DNA from: UBA6136 sp044350805
Lineage (GTDB): Bacteria > Pseudomonadota > Gammaproteobacteria > Methylococcales > Methylococcaceae
Reading direction: 5' to 3'
Length of the DNA stretch: 64,000 nucleotides
Assembly: GCA_044350805.1 (NCBI GenBank)
Contig: JBILGU010000010.1
Span: forward strand, 38,892-102,891
Made by a program: the position numbers and the translations under genes. Positions 50,468 to 59,737 of this stretch are shown here, piece after piece. How positions within the stretch are numbered: position 1 is the stretch's first letter; every line of letters starts with the position of its first letter. The notes beneath the pieces were generated by a model that saw only the letters and a list, made by a program, of their open reading frames with translations, searched no databases and was not told the origin of the DNA.

Positions 50468-52075
50468 TCAGACACTCACGGGCGTAAGGTGTTCAATCAT
50501 TAATTTGTATTCGACAGCATCGGCGAGCGCCTGATAACTGGCGTCAACCATATTCGCTGAAACCCCCACGGTCCCCCATTCGGTTTTCCCATCTGTCGAT
50601 TCGATCAAGACGCGAACCGTTGCGCGTGTGGTTTGCCGGGTTGTGAGCACACGGACCTTGAAGTCAGTCAGCTTCATCTCGGCGAGTTCTGGATAAAAGG
50701 GCAGGAGGGCCTCTCTCAGGGCATTATCCATGGCGTTGACCGGTCCATTTCCTTTGGCAGAGGTCGTCGTCGTTTTTGATCCGACCTTAATGGTCAATGT
50801 CACTTCCGATATGGGTTCCAACTCTTCACTCAACTTCTCGTCCAGAACACGGAAGGACTGGAGTTCAAAGAAGGGGGTGAATCGGTCCATGGCCTTGAGA
50901 AGAAGAAGCTGGAAAGAGGCTTCTGCACCTTCGTACGCAAACCCTCGATTTTCCAGTTCCTTCACGCGATTGATTGCGATCCTCAGAGCGGGGTCGTTGG
51001 GGTCTGCGTCGACCGCAAGTCCCATTTCCGCCATCTTGATCTGGACCGTACTTTTGCCTGCTTGATCGGAAACCAGAATGAGTCGCTCATTGCCAACGAC
51101 TTCCGGCGCAATATGCTCGTAAAGTCTGGAGTCCTTCTGGACCGCCGAGGCATGGATTCCACCCTTATGTGCAAAGGCATTCAGGCCGACAAAGGGTTGA
51201 TGTTGCCAGGGCAAGCGATTAGCCATCTCGTTAACGAAACGAGAGAGGCTCGATAGGTTTCTCAGGTGCGAGGTCTCGATGCCGCAGTCAAAGCCCATCT
51301 TGAGCATCAGTGTCGGGATGATGGAGACCAGATTTGCATTGCCACAACGCTCCCCGATGCCGTTGATGGTTCCCTGAACCATCCGAGCCCCGGATCGGAC
51401 TGCCTCAATGGAATTGGCGACGGCCAATTCACTGTCATTGTGGGCGTGAATTCCGATCATGACATCCGGAAAGGTCTGTTTGACGGTGATAACGGCCTGT
51501 GCGATTTCGTGGGGGGTGCTGCCACCATTGGTGTCGCAGAGGACCAGCGCGTCTGCCCCTCCTGCGCGTGCTGCCTTGAGAACCTCAAGGGCATAAGACG
51601 GATTGTCCTTGAAACCATCGAAAAAGTGTTCCGCATCAAAGAAAACTGTTTCGAGATGCTCCTTGAGCCAGGCAATGGAGTCCGAAACCAGGTCCAGGTT
51701 TTCGGGAAGATCGATTCCCAGAGCCTTTGTGACATGGAGATCCCAGCTCTTTCCGAAGACGCAAGCGCCGTCAGCCCCGCTGTCAATCAAATGCTTGAGC
51801 CCGATATCTTCAGATGCCGGCTTTCCGGGCCGTGCCATGCTACCGAAGGCAATAAGTTTGCTTTTATCCCATGCGCGCTTTCGGAGGTGATTAAAAAATT
51901 CACTGTCTTTGGGGCTGGCGCCGGGCCATCCGCCCTCAATCCATCCGATGCCGAATTCGGCGAGACGTTCAGCGATACGAACCTTGTCTTCGACGGAGTA
52001 ATTGATGCCAGCAGTCTGGCTTCCATCCCGCAAAGTCGTGTCAAAGATTTCCACGCTGGAGGCATTGTGTGACAT
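50468..52075 (-). CDS. cimA: (R)-citramalate synthase
   Basis: This 535-residue enzyme condenses pyruvate and acetyl-CoA to citramalate for threonine-independent isoleucine synthesis. The DRE-TIM barrel start EIFDTTLRDGSQTAGINYSV, the catalytic HAHNDSELAVANSI segment and a C-terminal LeuA-dimer-type regulatory domain (about residues 400-535) are present. Length and EGGWPGASPKD place it in CimA rather than LeuA. It starts 42 bases after the carbon-nitrogen hydrolase gene and may be co-transcribed with it. It ends 143 bases before pqqA. Confidence 0.93.
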   Translation of the reverse strand: MSHNASSVEIFDTTLRDGSQTAGINYSVEDKVRIAERLAEFGIGWIEGGWPGASPKDSEFFNHLRKRAWDKSKLIAFGSMARPGKPASEDIGLKHLIDSGADGACVFGKSWDLHVTKALGIDLPENLDLVSDSIAWLKEHLETVFFDAEHFFDGFKDNPSYALEVLKAARAGGADALVLCDTNGGSTPHEIAQAVITVKQTFPDVMIGIHAHNDSELAVANSIEAVRSGARMVQGTINGIGERCGNANLVSIIPTLMLKMGFDCGIETSHLRNLSSLSRFVNEMANRLPWQHQPFVGLNAFAHKGGIHASAVQKDSRLYEHIAPEVVGNERLILVSDQAGKSTVQIKMAEMGLAVDADPNDPALRIAINRVKELENRGFAYEGAEASFQLLLLKAMDRFTPFFELQSFRVLDEKLSEELEPISEVTLTIKVGSKTTTTSAKGNGPVNAMDNALREALLPFYPELAEMKLTDFKVRVLTTRQTTRATVRVLIESTDGKTEWGTVGVSANMVDASYQALADAVEYKLMIEHLTPVSV

Positions 52076-52117
52076 GGCGGTGGCTATTGAATATTTGTTC
52101 CGGGCACTCTTACCCGA

Positions 52118-52996
52118 TTAAGACCGATCAAGGTTTCGAAATTGCGCGGGCCAATCCCTGTGATTGAAGACCTGGCCGTGGTTCCGAATGTGAGCAATGT
52201 TCGCAAGGTCAATATCGGCATAGACCCATTGCGGCTGATTCAGTTCGCCGACATTCAGAACGCCGTTATCGGGAAATCCATAATCGACCGGCGTGTAAAC
52301 AGCGGCTGCACCAATGTTGATATCCACCGCTTCGGACCAGGGTGCCTGGCCGACGGTCGGCGATTGCACGACATAGCATTGGTTTTCAAGAGCGCGTGCC
52401 TGACAGCCGATTCTGACGCGCCAGTATCCTGCCAAGGTGTCAGTGCAGCTGGGGACGACAATGAGGTCAGCGCCGGCTTCCACTTGTCGGCGCGCGAGAA
52501 TCGGAAACTCGCTGTCGTAGCAGATATTGATGCCCAATCGACCCAGTTCGGTGTCAAAGGTGCGAATGTGGCTCCCAGGGCTGATCTTCCATTGTTCATT
52601 CTCAAAACGGGTCATCTGGATTTTGTCCTGATGCGCATGACGTCCGTCAGGAAAAAAAAGGAAGCATCGATTCCGATACAGAGCATCGCGATCCAGGATC
52701 GGAAAAGTCCCTGCGACGATATGAACTTGATGGCTAAGAGCCAGTTTGCCGAAGAGCTCAATGAAGGGGGATGAGAATGCCTGAAGAGACTCCAGTTGTA
52801 ACGACAGTGATTTCCGGATGGGCTCAGCAAACAGATGGACCAACTCCATCGAGAAATATTCCGGAAAGACCAAAAGCTTTGCACCGGCTTTGGCTGCCTC
52901 CTCCACCCAGCCAGAGATCTTATTCTCATACTCTGCCCAGCTCTCGGGCGAGCCAATAGGGTATTGGGCTGTGGCTATCTTGAATTGGCCTGACAT
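52118..52996 (-). CDS. Carbon-nitrogen hydrolase (nitrilase superfamily)
   Basis: This 292-residue amidase-fold protein keeps the catalytic Glu-Lys-Cys triad: Glu in LLVFPEYFSM (about residue 46), Lys in HQDKIQMTRFE (about 124) and Cys in NICYDSEFP (about 158). It probably hydrolyses or transfers an amide; the substrate is unknown. It overlaps the upstream GNAT gene by one base (TGATG). In other bacteria such hydrolases are encoded next to, or fused with, GNAT domains, which supports a shared pathway. Confidence 0.9.
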   Translation of the reverse strand: MSGQFKIATAQYPIGSPESWAEYENKISGWVEEAAKAGAKLLVFPEYFSMELVHLFAEPIRKSLSLQLESLQAFSSPFIELFGKLALSHQVHIVAGTFPILDRDALYRNRCFLFFPDGRHAHQDKIQMTRFENEQWKISPGSHIRTFDTELGRLGINICYDSEFPILARRQVEAGADLIVVPSCTDTLAGYWRVRIGCQARALENQCYVVQSPTVGQAPWSEAVDINIGAAAVYTPVDYGFPDNGVLNVGELNQPQWVYADIDLANIAHIRNHGQVFNHRDWPAQFRNLDRS

Positions 52997-53610
52997 CAGG
53001 CGGCGCTCCTCAGCGACTTGAGCCAGAAAACCATCGGTTTATCTGATTCCTGAGTCTCATCGACGTCTTTCCAGCTGTAGGAGGTCCTCAGTTCGGGATG
53101 CTTTTCATAGCCAAATCGTGACCAGATTCTGTCTAGGGGGACATAATCTTCAGGTCGAAGGGGATGATTCTCAGGCCGCTCGACACAACAGAAAGCGCAG
53201 CTATCAAAACGCGCCATGGAGCGGGCATGCCCCTCACGCTCCTCGAAGAATTTAGGGTAGACCCCTTTGCCCCGATATGCAGGCAAAAGCACGGATTCTG
53301 CGCAGTAGAAAATACGGGATGGGTCGTACCCTGCGTCCATGAAGGGCTTTTGAAACTCAGGCGTTTCTGCGTCCAGAGGCAGCCCGGTTGTTGCGCCAAC
53401 CACAAGGTCCCCGTCAAGAACAAGAACGACGATGCTCTCGGGGCAGGCCGTATAGGTCTCGAGATAGCTCATCTCATAATCAAGGGAGCCATCGTAGAGG
53501 TAGGGAAACGCCCGAAACACTTCGATACGCAGTTGAGCCAGATCCTTGAGATGTGACTCTAGCGTTCCGTCGCTCCCGGTGATTCGCTTGATCGTGAGGG
53601 TGCCCGACAT
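52996..53610 (-). CDS. GNAT-family N-acetyltransferase
   Basis: This 204-residue protein has a GNAT core with an acetyl-CoA loop resembling YRGKGVYPKFFEEREGHAR (about residues 110-128; R/Q-x-x-G-x-G/A pattern) and the downstream CCVERPENHPLRP. The substrate is not recognised. It sits between a SnoaL-like protein gene (nine bases upstream) and the nitrilase-type gene (overlapping), so a three-step conversion of one small molecule is possible. Confidence 0.87.
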   Translation of the reverse strand: MSGTLTIKRITGSDGTLESHLKDLAQLRIEVFRAFPYLYDGSLDYEMSYLETYTACPESIVVLVLDGDLVVGATTGLPLDAETPEFQKPFMDAGYDPSRIFYCAESVLLPAYRGKGVYPKFFEEREGHARSMARFDSCAFCCVERPENHPLRPEDYVPLDRIWSRFGYEKHPELRTSYSWKDVDETQESDKPMVFWLKSLRSAA

Positions 53611-53619
53611 GGTGGGTGA

Positions 53620-54027
53620 TCAGGCGCTGACCTGAGCGATCCAATCTTCCAGGTTATAGTAGTTGGTGATTCGAGCGACTTTGCCATCGCGTATGTCAAA
53701 GAATGCACCTGCAGGAAGGCGGTACTTCTGGCCCTTAGCCTCCGGAAGTCCCTCATCGGTCACCAGATACTCGCCGAGGACCACAAATTCTGCTGCCGCT
53801 CTTTTTCCGTCTTCGCTCGCCATAATCACCATATCGACGAGTTGTTCTTTATAGTTGCGGTTCATCCGATCCATGAACGCACGAAAGGCAGCCTTGCCAG
53901 ACTCTCTTTGACCTTGGTTGATGTCGTGGACGACATCATCAGTCAGCAGTCCCAGAAAAGTCTCCATGTTGCCTGCATTGAAGGCCGCATAATAATCTTG
54001 GATGAGTTTATGGCTGTCTTGGTGCAT
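53620..54027 (-). CDS. SnoaL/NTF2-like protein (ketosteroid isomerase-related)
   Basis: This 135-residue alpha+beta-barrel domain of the ketosteroid isomerase-related type contains YYAAFNAGNMETFLGLLTDD and GAFFDIRDGKVARITNYYNL. It could bind or isomerise a small hydrophobic ligand; the function is unknown. The start is ATG 54027, since longer in-frame starts run into the gap before hslR. It is the first gene of a tight group with the GNAT and hydrolase genes. Confidence 0.85.
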   Translation of the reverse strand: MHQDSHKLIQDYYAAFNAGNMETFLGLLTDDVVHDINQGQRESGKAAFRAFMDRMNRNYKEQLVDMVIMASEDGKRAAAEFVVLGEYLVTDEGLPEAKGQKYRLPAGAFFDIRDGKVARITNYYNLEDWIAQVSA

Positions 54028-54119
54028 TGCGGTACTCCCTGGATGATTGACTGAGCGCGCGAGAGATCTTGCAGTCAAAACCGTATATTCTGAAGGTACG
54101 GCGATCGCTTGTCGACATT

Positions 54120-54536
54120 TCAAGGCTCGAGTCGCTTGAACCGGTGGATCAGTCGCCGCTCTCGTTTGTTGGGGCGTTGATCCAACCCGCCGCCCTGTTC
54201 GCGCTCTTCGCGACGTTTTTCAATCTCGACTACCCGCTTCGCAATGCTGTCTGCAAGTTCGTCATAAAGTGTTGCAGCCAGTTCGGCTGAGCGCCTTTGA
54301 TGATCAAGTCTTGTGACGTCGATCTCCCAGGCATAGGGCTCTTTGGTGATTACAAGTCGCGTTCCTGTGCTAATGGATTTGCCGGGCTTGGTGCGTTGAC
54401 CGTTGACGTGAACTTTGCCACCGTTGATGGCTTCTATCGCCTGCTGTCTGGTTTTGAAGAAACGCGCAGCCCACAGCCACTTATCCAATCGCATGCTGGG
54501 TTCAACGGCTGGGTTTTGTGGCTCTTTTCGGGGCAT
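54120..54536 (-). CDS. hslR: Ribosome-associated heat shock protein Hsp15 (S4 domain)
   Basis: This 138-residue protein binds free 50S subunits carrying a stalled nascent chain. The S4 RNA-binding domain includes MRLDKWLWAARFFKTRQQAI and GGKVHVNGQRTKPGKSI. The C-terminal tail is highly basic. It is divergent from rimP, and 92 bases separate it from the SnoaL-like gene downstream. Confidence 0.93.
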   Translation of the reverse strand: MPRKEPQNPAVEPSMRLDKWLWAARFFKTRQQAIEAINGGKVHVNGQRTKPGKSISTGTRLVITKEPYAWEIDVTRLDHQRRSAELAATLYDELADSIAKRVVEIEKRREEREQGGGLDQRPNKRERRLIHRFKRLEP

Positions 54537-54643
54537 TGCGAATATGGGATATGGAAATCAAAGGAGTCGACGATTGGTCCGGCCCATGATAAGATACCCA
54601 AAGTATCTGGGCAGTGGCAGTTTGGCGCTACTTCTCAGAAGCG

Positions 54644-54713
54644 TCGCCCCAATGGGGCGATTTTGGTTTCTAGGGACTTGAACATGATGATGGGCCTTGT
54701 GCCCATTTTTTTT
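54644..54713 (+). promoter_or_regulatory. rimP-nusA operon leader with two terminator-like hairpins
   Basis: The leader contains TCGCCCC-AAT-GGGGCGA followed by TTTT (54644-54664) and ATGGGC-CTTGT-GCCCAT followed by a run of T residues (54690-54713), 21 bases before rimP. Hairpins like these are found in gammaproteobacterial rimP leaders and can act as attenuators of the nusA operon, which NusA itself is known to regulate in E. coli. Confidence 0.65.
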
Positions 54714-54734
54714 CGGGATTTTGGTGATTCGTCA

Positions 54735-55184
54735 ATGAAGGTCAGCAAGAGCCTTTTGGATCTTCTCGAGCCAGTCGTGACAGGCATGGGTTTTGAGTTG
54801 GTCGGCATCGAGTTTGATGGCCACCAGCGCTCACTCAGGTTGTACATTGATCACCCCAACGGGGTGGGTCTTGAGGAGTGTTCGAGGGTCAGCTATCAGG
54901 TCAGCGGTGTGCTTGACGTTGAAGATCCCATCCCGGGTCGCTATCAGTTGGAGGTGTCCTCCCCTGGTATGGATCGACCCTTGTTCACTCTCGAACATTT
55001 TGAACGCTTCAAGGGGCAGATCGCCAGAGTGCAGATCTCAAGGCCCATGGAGGGTCGGCGGCGCTTCAAGGGGCAGATCGTTGCCATTGAGGGGGACGAT
55101 ATCCTCCTTCTTGAAGATGGCAAGGAATACCGGATTCCCTTTGGCCAGATCGAAAAGGCCAAGTTGGCACCCGTATTTGATTAA
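54735..55184 (+). CDS. rimP: Ribosome maturation factor RimP
   Basis: This 149-residue protein is needed for 30S subunit maturation. Typical segments are EPVVTGMGFELVGIEF, LRLYIDHPNGVGLEECSRVS and the YQLEVSSPGMDRPL motif. The start is ATG 54735; a long in-frame extension back to 54297 passes through the leader hairpins and is not coding. First gene of the rimP-nusA-infB-rbfA-truB operon. Confidence 0.95.
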   Translation: MKVSKSLLDLLEPVVTGMGFELVGIEFDGHQRSLRLYIDHPNGVGLEECSRVSYQVSGVLDVEDPIPGRYQLEVSSPGMDRPLFTLEHFERFKGQIARVQISRPMEGRRRFKGQIVAIEGDDILLLEDGKEYRIPFGQIEKAKLAPVFD

Positions 55185-55215
55185 GTGAAGTAAAGGAATT
55201 AGGAAGGATCAGTTC

Positions 55216-56715
55216 ATGGCAAACAAAGAAATCCTGCTCGTCGTCGATGCCTTTTCCCATGAGAAGGACATCGAGAAGGAAATCGTGTTCGCGGCGATTG
55301 AAGACGCGCTCAGAATTGCTACGGTTAAAAGTCACGAGAGCCGAATTGATGCTTGTGTCACCATCGACCGGAAGACCGGCGATTACGATACCTTCCGTCG
55401 CTGGACGGTGGTCGCAGATGATCAGGGCACGGTCGAAGAGCCCTTCAATCCCGAGACCCAGCTCACGATTGAAGATGCGCAAAAGCGTTTTGGGGCTGTT
55501 GAGGTTGGAAGCTTCGTGACTGAGCCCATGGACTCGATTGGATTTGGTCGCATTGAGGCGCAGACCGCAAAGCAGGTCATCGTGCAGCGGGTCAGAGATG
55601 CCGAGCGCCGTAAAATTGTCGAAGCCTACAAGGACCGGGTGGGTGAGCTTGTCACCGGTATCATCAAGCGCGTGGAGCGCGGGAATGTTTACCTCGATCT
55701 TGGCAATAACGTCGAGGCCTTCATTCCTCGAGAGGAGATGATCCCGCGTGAGGCCGTTCGGTCCGGAGATCGTCTTCGTGGTTATCTGAAGGAAGTGCGT
55801 CAGGAGTCCCGGGGTCCCCAACTTTTTGTCACGCGAACCTCTCCGGATCTGATTGTTGCGCTTTTCAAGCTGGAAGTGCCCGAAGTCAGCGAATCCGTCA
55901 TTGAAATTGTCGGCGCAGCCCGTGACCCCGGCGTTCGCGCCAAAATTGCCGTGCGCAGCAATGATCCGCGGCTAGACCCGGTCGGCGCCTGCGTGGGAAT
56001 GAGGGGTTCCAGAGTTCAGGCGGTTTCTAACGAATTGGCAGGTGAGCGCGTCGACATTATTCTCTGGAACGAGAATGAAGCTCAATTTGTCGTCAACGCC
56101 ATGTCGCCTGCAGAAATTGTTTCCATCGTAATGGATGAAGATCGCCATTCGATGGATATTGCTGTCAGCGATGAAAACCTTTCGATGGCTATTGGTCGCG
56201 GAGGTCAGAACGTTCGTCTTGCATCAGAGCTGACGGGCTGGACACTCAATGTCATGAGCGAAACCCAGGCTGAAGAGAAGAGTGAGCGTGAGACCGAAAC
56301 GCTGATGCAGTCGTTTGTCGATCAGCTTGGCGTTGATGAATCCATTGCTGAAATTCTCGTTCGGGAAGGATTCTCAACGGTCGAGGAGTTGGCCTATGTT
56401 CCTGAAAAGGAACTTCAACAGATTGAAGAGTTTGATGAGGAGCTGGTTGAAGAGCTCCGCAACCGGGCGCGCGATAGCCTCCTGATCAAGGCTATTGCCT
56501 CGGAGGAAAAGCTTGATGGTTCGGCGCCCAGTCAGGAGTTGCTCGAGATGGAGGGAATGGACCCTGAGACCGCATCGCAACTTGGGGCCAAGGGTATCGT
56601 CTCCGTGGAGGACCTCGCGGAACTCTCCATTGATGAGCTTCTTGAGATCGACGGAATGAATGAAGAACGTGCCGGACAGTTGATCATGGTGGCGCGTCGC
56701 CCCTGGTTCGCCTGA
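55216..56715 (+). CDS. nusA: Transcription termination/antitermination factor NusA
   Basis: This 499-residue RNA polymerase-binding factor has an N-terminal domain (1-130), an S1 domain (about 135-200), KH1 and KH2 (about 210-345; RGSRVQAVSNEL, GRGGQNVRLASELTG) and two acidic helix-hairpin repeats at the C-terminus (about 365-420 and 435-495; ESIAEILVREGF, DPETASQLGAKGI). The double repeat is typical of gammaproteobacteria. It follows rimP by 31 bases with AGGAAGGA as ribosome binding site. Confidence 0.97.
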   Translation: MANKEILLVVDAFSHEKDIEKEIVFAAIEDALRIATVKSHESRIDACVTIDRKTGDYDTFRRWTVVADDQGTVEEPFNPETQLTIEDAQKRFGAVEVGSFVTEPMDSIGFGRIEAQTAKQVIVQRVRDAERRKIVEAYKDRVGELVTGIIKRVERGNVYLDLGNNVEAFIPREEMIPREAVRSGDRLRGYLKEVRQESRGPQLFVTRTSPDLIVALFKLEVPEVSESVIEIVGAARDPGVRAKIAVRSNDPRLDPVGACVGMRGSRVQAVSNELAGERVDIILWNENEAQFVVNAMSPAEIVSIVMDEDRHSMDIAVSDENLSMAIGRGGQNVRLASELTGWTLNVMSETQAEEKSERETETLMQSFVDQLGVDESIAEILVREGFSTVEELAYVPEKELQQIEEFDEELVEELRNRARDSLLIKAIASEEKLDGSAPSQELLEMEGMDPETASQLGAKGIVSVEDLAELSIDELLEIDGMNEERAGQLIMVARRPWFA

Positions 56716-56750
56716 GGAAGCCAGCGGTAAAGCAATAGGGGAGACTAGAG

Positions 56751-59354
56751 ATGAGCGATTTAACTGTAAGACAACTCGCGGATGTGGTCGGGATTCCGTT
56801 AGAGCGCCTGCTGTCCCAATTAAGCGAGGCCGGATTGGAGAAGCAGGGTCCAGATGAACTCCTGAGCGACGCCGAGAAGATGGCGTTCTTGGGCTTTCTT
56901 CGTCAGAGCCATGGGAAGTCACAGGGTGAAGATCTCTCTAGTCCTAAGCGAGTTACCCTTCAGCGCAGGACTGTCAGCGAGCTCAAGATGGGTAAGGCCA
57001 CCCCGGGCAAGGCCGCCAAAACGATCAGTGTTGAAGTCCGCAAGAAAAAGACCTACGTCAAGCGCAGTGAGTTGCCAGATGTCAGTGAGCAGCGCCATGA
57101 GGTGGAGCAGGCGCGTCAGGCCCTCGAGGAGCAGCAGCGTCGCGATGTAGAGGCCGAGCTTCAGAAAAAGGCCCGTCAGGAAGAAGAAGAGCGGAAGGCT
57201 GAGGAGATTGAACGTCTTCGTCGTGAAGAGATCGAACGCATTGCCCGCGAGCAACAAGATGCCCTGAAAAATCAGGGGCAGCCTCGTCGCAGCGAGATTG
57301 AGGAGCCATCTCCCGAAGCAGAAATTGAATTGCCCGAAATCATCGAGCCTGAGATTCTCCCTGAGCCCGTCTTGGCTGCTCCGGAGCGTCCCAAGCCCAT
57401 CCCCCCTGCTGAGACGCTCAGCAGATCCGATGATGATGATCGACGCGGCAAAAAGAAGGAACGCGAGCGGTCCATCGAAGATGGCGCGAGCATCGACAGT
57501 CTGAGATCAAAGCAGAAGATCAAGAAAAAGGTTAAGCCGGGCCGTCAGGCGGTCATGCCTGAGTCAAAGCATGGCTTTGAAAGACCCACAGGTCCTGTGG
57601 TTCGCGAAGTGGCTTTGCCTCAGTCGATTACGGTATCTGATCTTGCCGCAAGAATGTCGGTCAAGGCGACCGAAGTGATCAAGACACTGATGAAAATGGG
57701 TGTCATGGCGACCATTAATCAGATCCTTGATCAGGATACCGCTGTGCTGGTGATCGAGGAAATGGGGCATACGGCAGTCCTTCAGGTGGAAGATGTTCTG
57801 GAAGCCGAAATTGAGGCAACCCTGAATCTAGCGTCACAGGCAGAACAGTCGCCACGAGCGCCGGTTGTCACAATCATGGGTCATGTTGACCACGGTAAAA
57901 CCTCCCTGCTCGACTACATTAGAAAAAGTCGGGTTGCTGCTGGCGAGGCGGGTGGAATTACGCAGCACATCGGTGCCTATCAGGTCAAAACAGCGCATGG
58001 CACCGTGACCTTCCTCGATACGCCGGGCCATGCCGCTTTTACCGCGATGAGAGCACGTGGAGCCCAGGCAACAGATATCGTAGTGTTGGTCGTGGCCGCG
58101 GATGATGGCGTGATGCCCCAGACGCGAGAAGCCATCGACCATTCCCGTGCGGCCGGAGTCCCCATGGTGGTTGCGGTAAACAAGGTCGATAAACCCGAGG
58201 CCGATCCTGAGAAGGTCAAACAAGAATTGACCAATTTCAACGTCATTCCTGAAGAGTGGGGTGGTGATTGTCAGTTTGTCGAGGTTTCAGCCAAAACGGG
58301 TCAAGGCATCGACGGGCTTCTGGATGCCATTCTGCTTCAGGCCGAGGTCCTTGAGCTCAAGGCGGCACGCGACATTCCTGCAACCGGCGTGGTTCTCGAG
58401 TCCAAGCTTGAGAAGGGCCGTGGGCCAGTGGCGGATATCCTGATTCAGCAGGGCCATCTCAAGAAAGGTGATTTCCTGCTTTGCGGCATGGAGTTTGGTC
58501 GAGTCCGCGCGATGTTCAATGAAAACGGCAAGCCGCTCAAGGACGCAGGGCCATCGTGTCCTGTCGAAGTCCTCGGTTTGTCTGGTGCGCCTAAGGCGGG
58601 TGATGAGTTCATCGTGGTTGCCGACGAGCGCAAGGCGCGTGAAATTGCGACCCAGCGTGAGGAAAAGCTTCGCACAGCCAAGTTGGCTGAGCAGCAAGCG
58701 CTCAAGCTGGAGAATGTTTTTGCCCGCATGGAAAGCAGTACGGGTTCTCTGGATCTGAATATCATCATCAAGGCGGATGTTCAGGGTAGTCTTGAGGCGT
58801 TGCGAGGATCGTTGACTGACCTTTCTACTGAAAAGGTCAAGGTCAAGATCATTGGTGGTGGCGTTGGCGGTATTAGCGAATCCGATGCAAACCTCGCCCT
58901 GGCGTCCAGTGCGATCATTATCGGTTTCAACGTCCGTGCTGATGGCGGTGCCCGCAAACTCATCGAGGAGCGTGGCATCGATCTTCACTACTACAGCATC
59001 ATTTACGAGGCGATCGACGAGATTAAGAAATCCCTGAAGGGTATGCTTGAGCCTGAGTTCAGAGAGCAGATCGTCGGAAATGCAGAGGTCAGGGATGTGT
59101 TCCGTCACCCGAAGTTCGGCGCGATTGCTGGTTGCATGGTGACCGAGGGCTTCGTCAAGCGCAATCTCCCCATCCGTGTTCTTCGAGACAATGTGGTGAT
59201 TTTCGAAGGACAGCTCGATTCCCTGCGTCGCTTCAAGGATGACGTCGCTGAGGTCAAGGCTGGAATGGAATGCGGCATGGGCGTCAAGAACTACAACGAG
59301 ATCAAGGTCGGTGACCAGATCGAAGTCTTCGAGCGGGTTCAGGTACCGCACTGA
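56751..59354 (+). CDS. infB: Translation initiation factor IF-2
   Basis: This 867-residue GTPase places fMet-tRNA on the 30S subunit. It has an IF2N domain, a long charged linker (about residues 100-280, Glu/Arg-rich coiled coil), a second IF2N-like domain (about 290-340) and the G domain with GHVDHGKTSLLDYI (about 376-389), DTPGHAAFTAMR and NKVDKPE. The C2 domain is C-terminal. Internal start sites producing shorter forms are common but not evident here. Its stop overlaps rbfA by one base. Confidence 0.97.
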   Translation: MSDLTVRQLADVVGIPLERLLSQLSEAGLEKQGPDELLSDAEKMAFLGFLRQSHGKSQGEDLSSPKRVTLQRRTVSELKMGKATPGKAAKTISVEVRKKKTYVKRSELPDVSEQRHEVEQARQALEEQQRRDVEAELQKKARQEEEERKAEEIERLRREEIERIAREQQDALKNQGQPRRSEIEEPSPEAEIELPEIIEPEILPEPVLAAPERPKPIPPAETLSRSDDDDRRGKKKERERSIEDGASIDSLRSKQKIKKKVKPGRQAVMPESKHGFERPTGPVVREVALPQSITVSDLAARMSVKATEVIKTLMKMGVMATINQILDQDTAVLVIEEMGHTAVLQVEDVLEAEIEATLNLASQAEQSPRAPVVTIMGHVDHGKTSLLDYIRKSRVAAGEAGGITQHIGAYQVKTAHGTVTFLDTPGHAAFTAMRARGAQATDIVVLVVAADDGVMPQTREAIDHSRAAGVPMVVAVNKVDKPEADPEKVKQELTNFNVIPEEWGGDCQFVEVSAKTGQGIDGLLDAILLQAEVLELKAARDIPATGVVLESKLEKGRGPVADILIQQGHLKKGDFLLCGMEFGRVRAMFNENGKPLKDAGPSCPVEVLGLSGAPKAGDEFIVVADERKAREIATQREEKLRTAKLAEQQALKLENVFARMESSTGSLDLNIIIKADVQGSLEALRGSLTDLSTEKVKVKIIGGGVGGISESDANLALASSAIIIGFNVRADGGARKLIEERGIDLHYYSIIYEAIDEIKKSLKGMLEPEFREQIVGNAEVRDVFRHPKFGAIAGCMVTEGFVKRNLPIRVLRDNVVIFEGQLDSLRRFKDDVAEVKAGMECGMGVKNYNEIKVGDQIEVFERVQVPH

Positions 59355-59737
59355 TGCCTAGAGAGTTTCACCGCAGTGATCGCGTTGCATCTCAAATGCA
59401 GCGCGAGATTGCGGAGTTGATTCGAACTCAGATTAAGGATCCAGACCTTGGCATGGTCACGCTGAGTGACGTCGAGTTGACTCGCGATTTATCTGTCGCA
59501 AAGCTCTATGTCAGTTTTCTCGGAGCTCAGTTGACGGATGCACAGTGCGTTAAGCGATTAGCAGAGTCGGGTCCTGAGTTGCGTCATCAATTAGGTCGGA
59601 GAATCCGGATTCGCAACCTACCTGAGCTGCGTTTTGTCTTTGATGATTCCATCATGCGGGGGATGCAGATGGATACACTACTGAAAGACCTGAATTCTGA
59701 CGAGCAAGAAAGCTCCAGCGATTCCTCAGGGGAATGA
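59354..59737 (+). CDS. rbfA: Ribosome-binding factor A
   Basis: This 127-residue KH-like protein is required for 16S 5' end processing. Conserved RSDRVASQMQREIAELIR, LSDVELTRDLSVAKLYVSF and ELRFVFDDSIMRGMQMD are seen. It overlaps both neighbours, by one base with infB and by four with truB. The Ser/Glu-rich tail is variable in the family. Confidence 0.95.
   Translation: MPREFHRSDRVASQMQREIAELIRTQIKDPDLGMVTLSDVELTRDLSVAKLYVSFLGAQLTDAQCVKRLAESGPELRHQLGRRIRIRNLPELRFVFDDSIMRGMQMDTLLKDLNSDEQESSSDSSGE

Noticed and set aside
51266..52072. 268-codon open frame antisense to cimA
   Set aside because: Covers the conserved CimA barrel on the other strand with no homology I recognise.
58287..59351. 354-codon open frame antisense to infB
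   Set aside because: It mirrors the strongly conserved infB coding frame, has no ribosome binding site or recognisable domain, and arises from codon bias of the sense gene.
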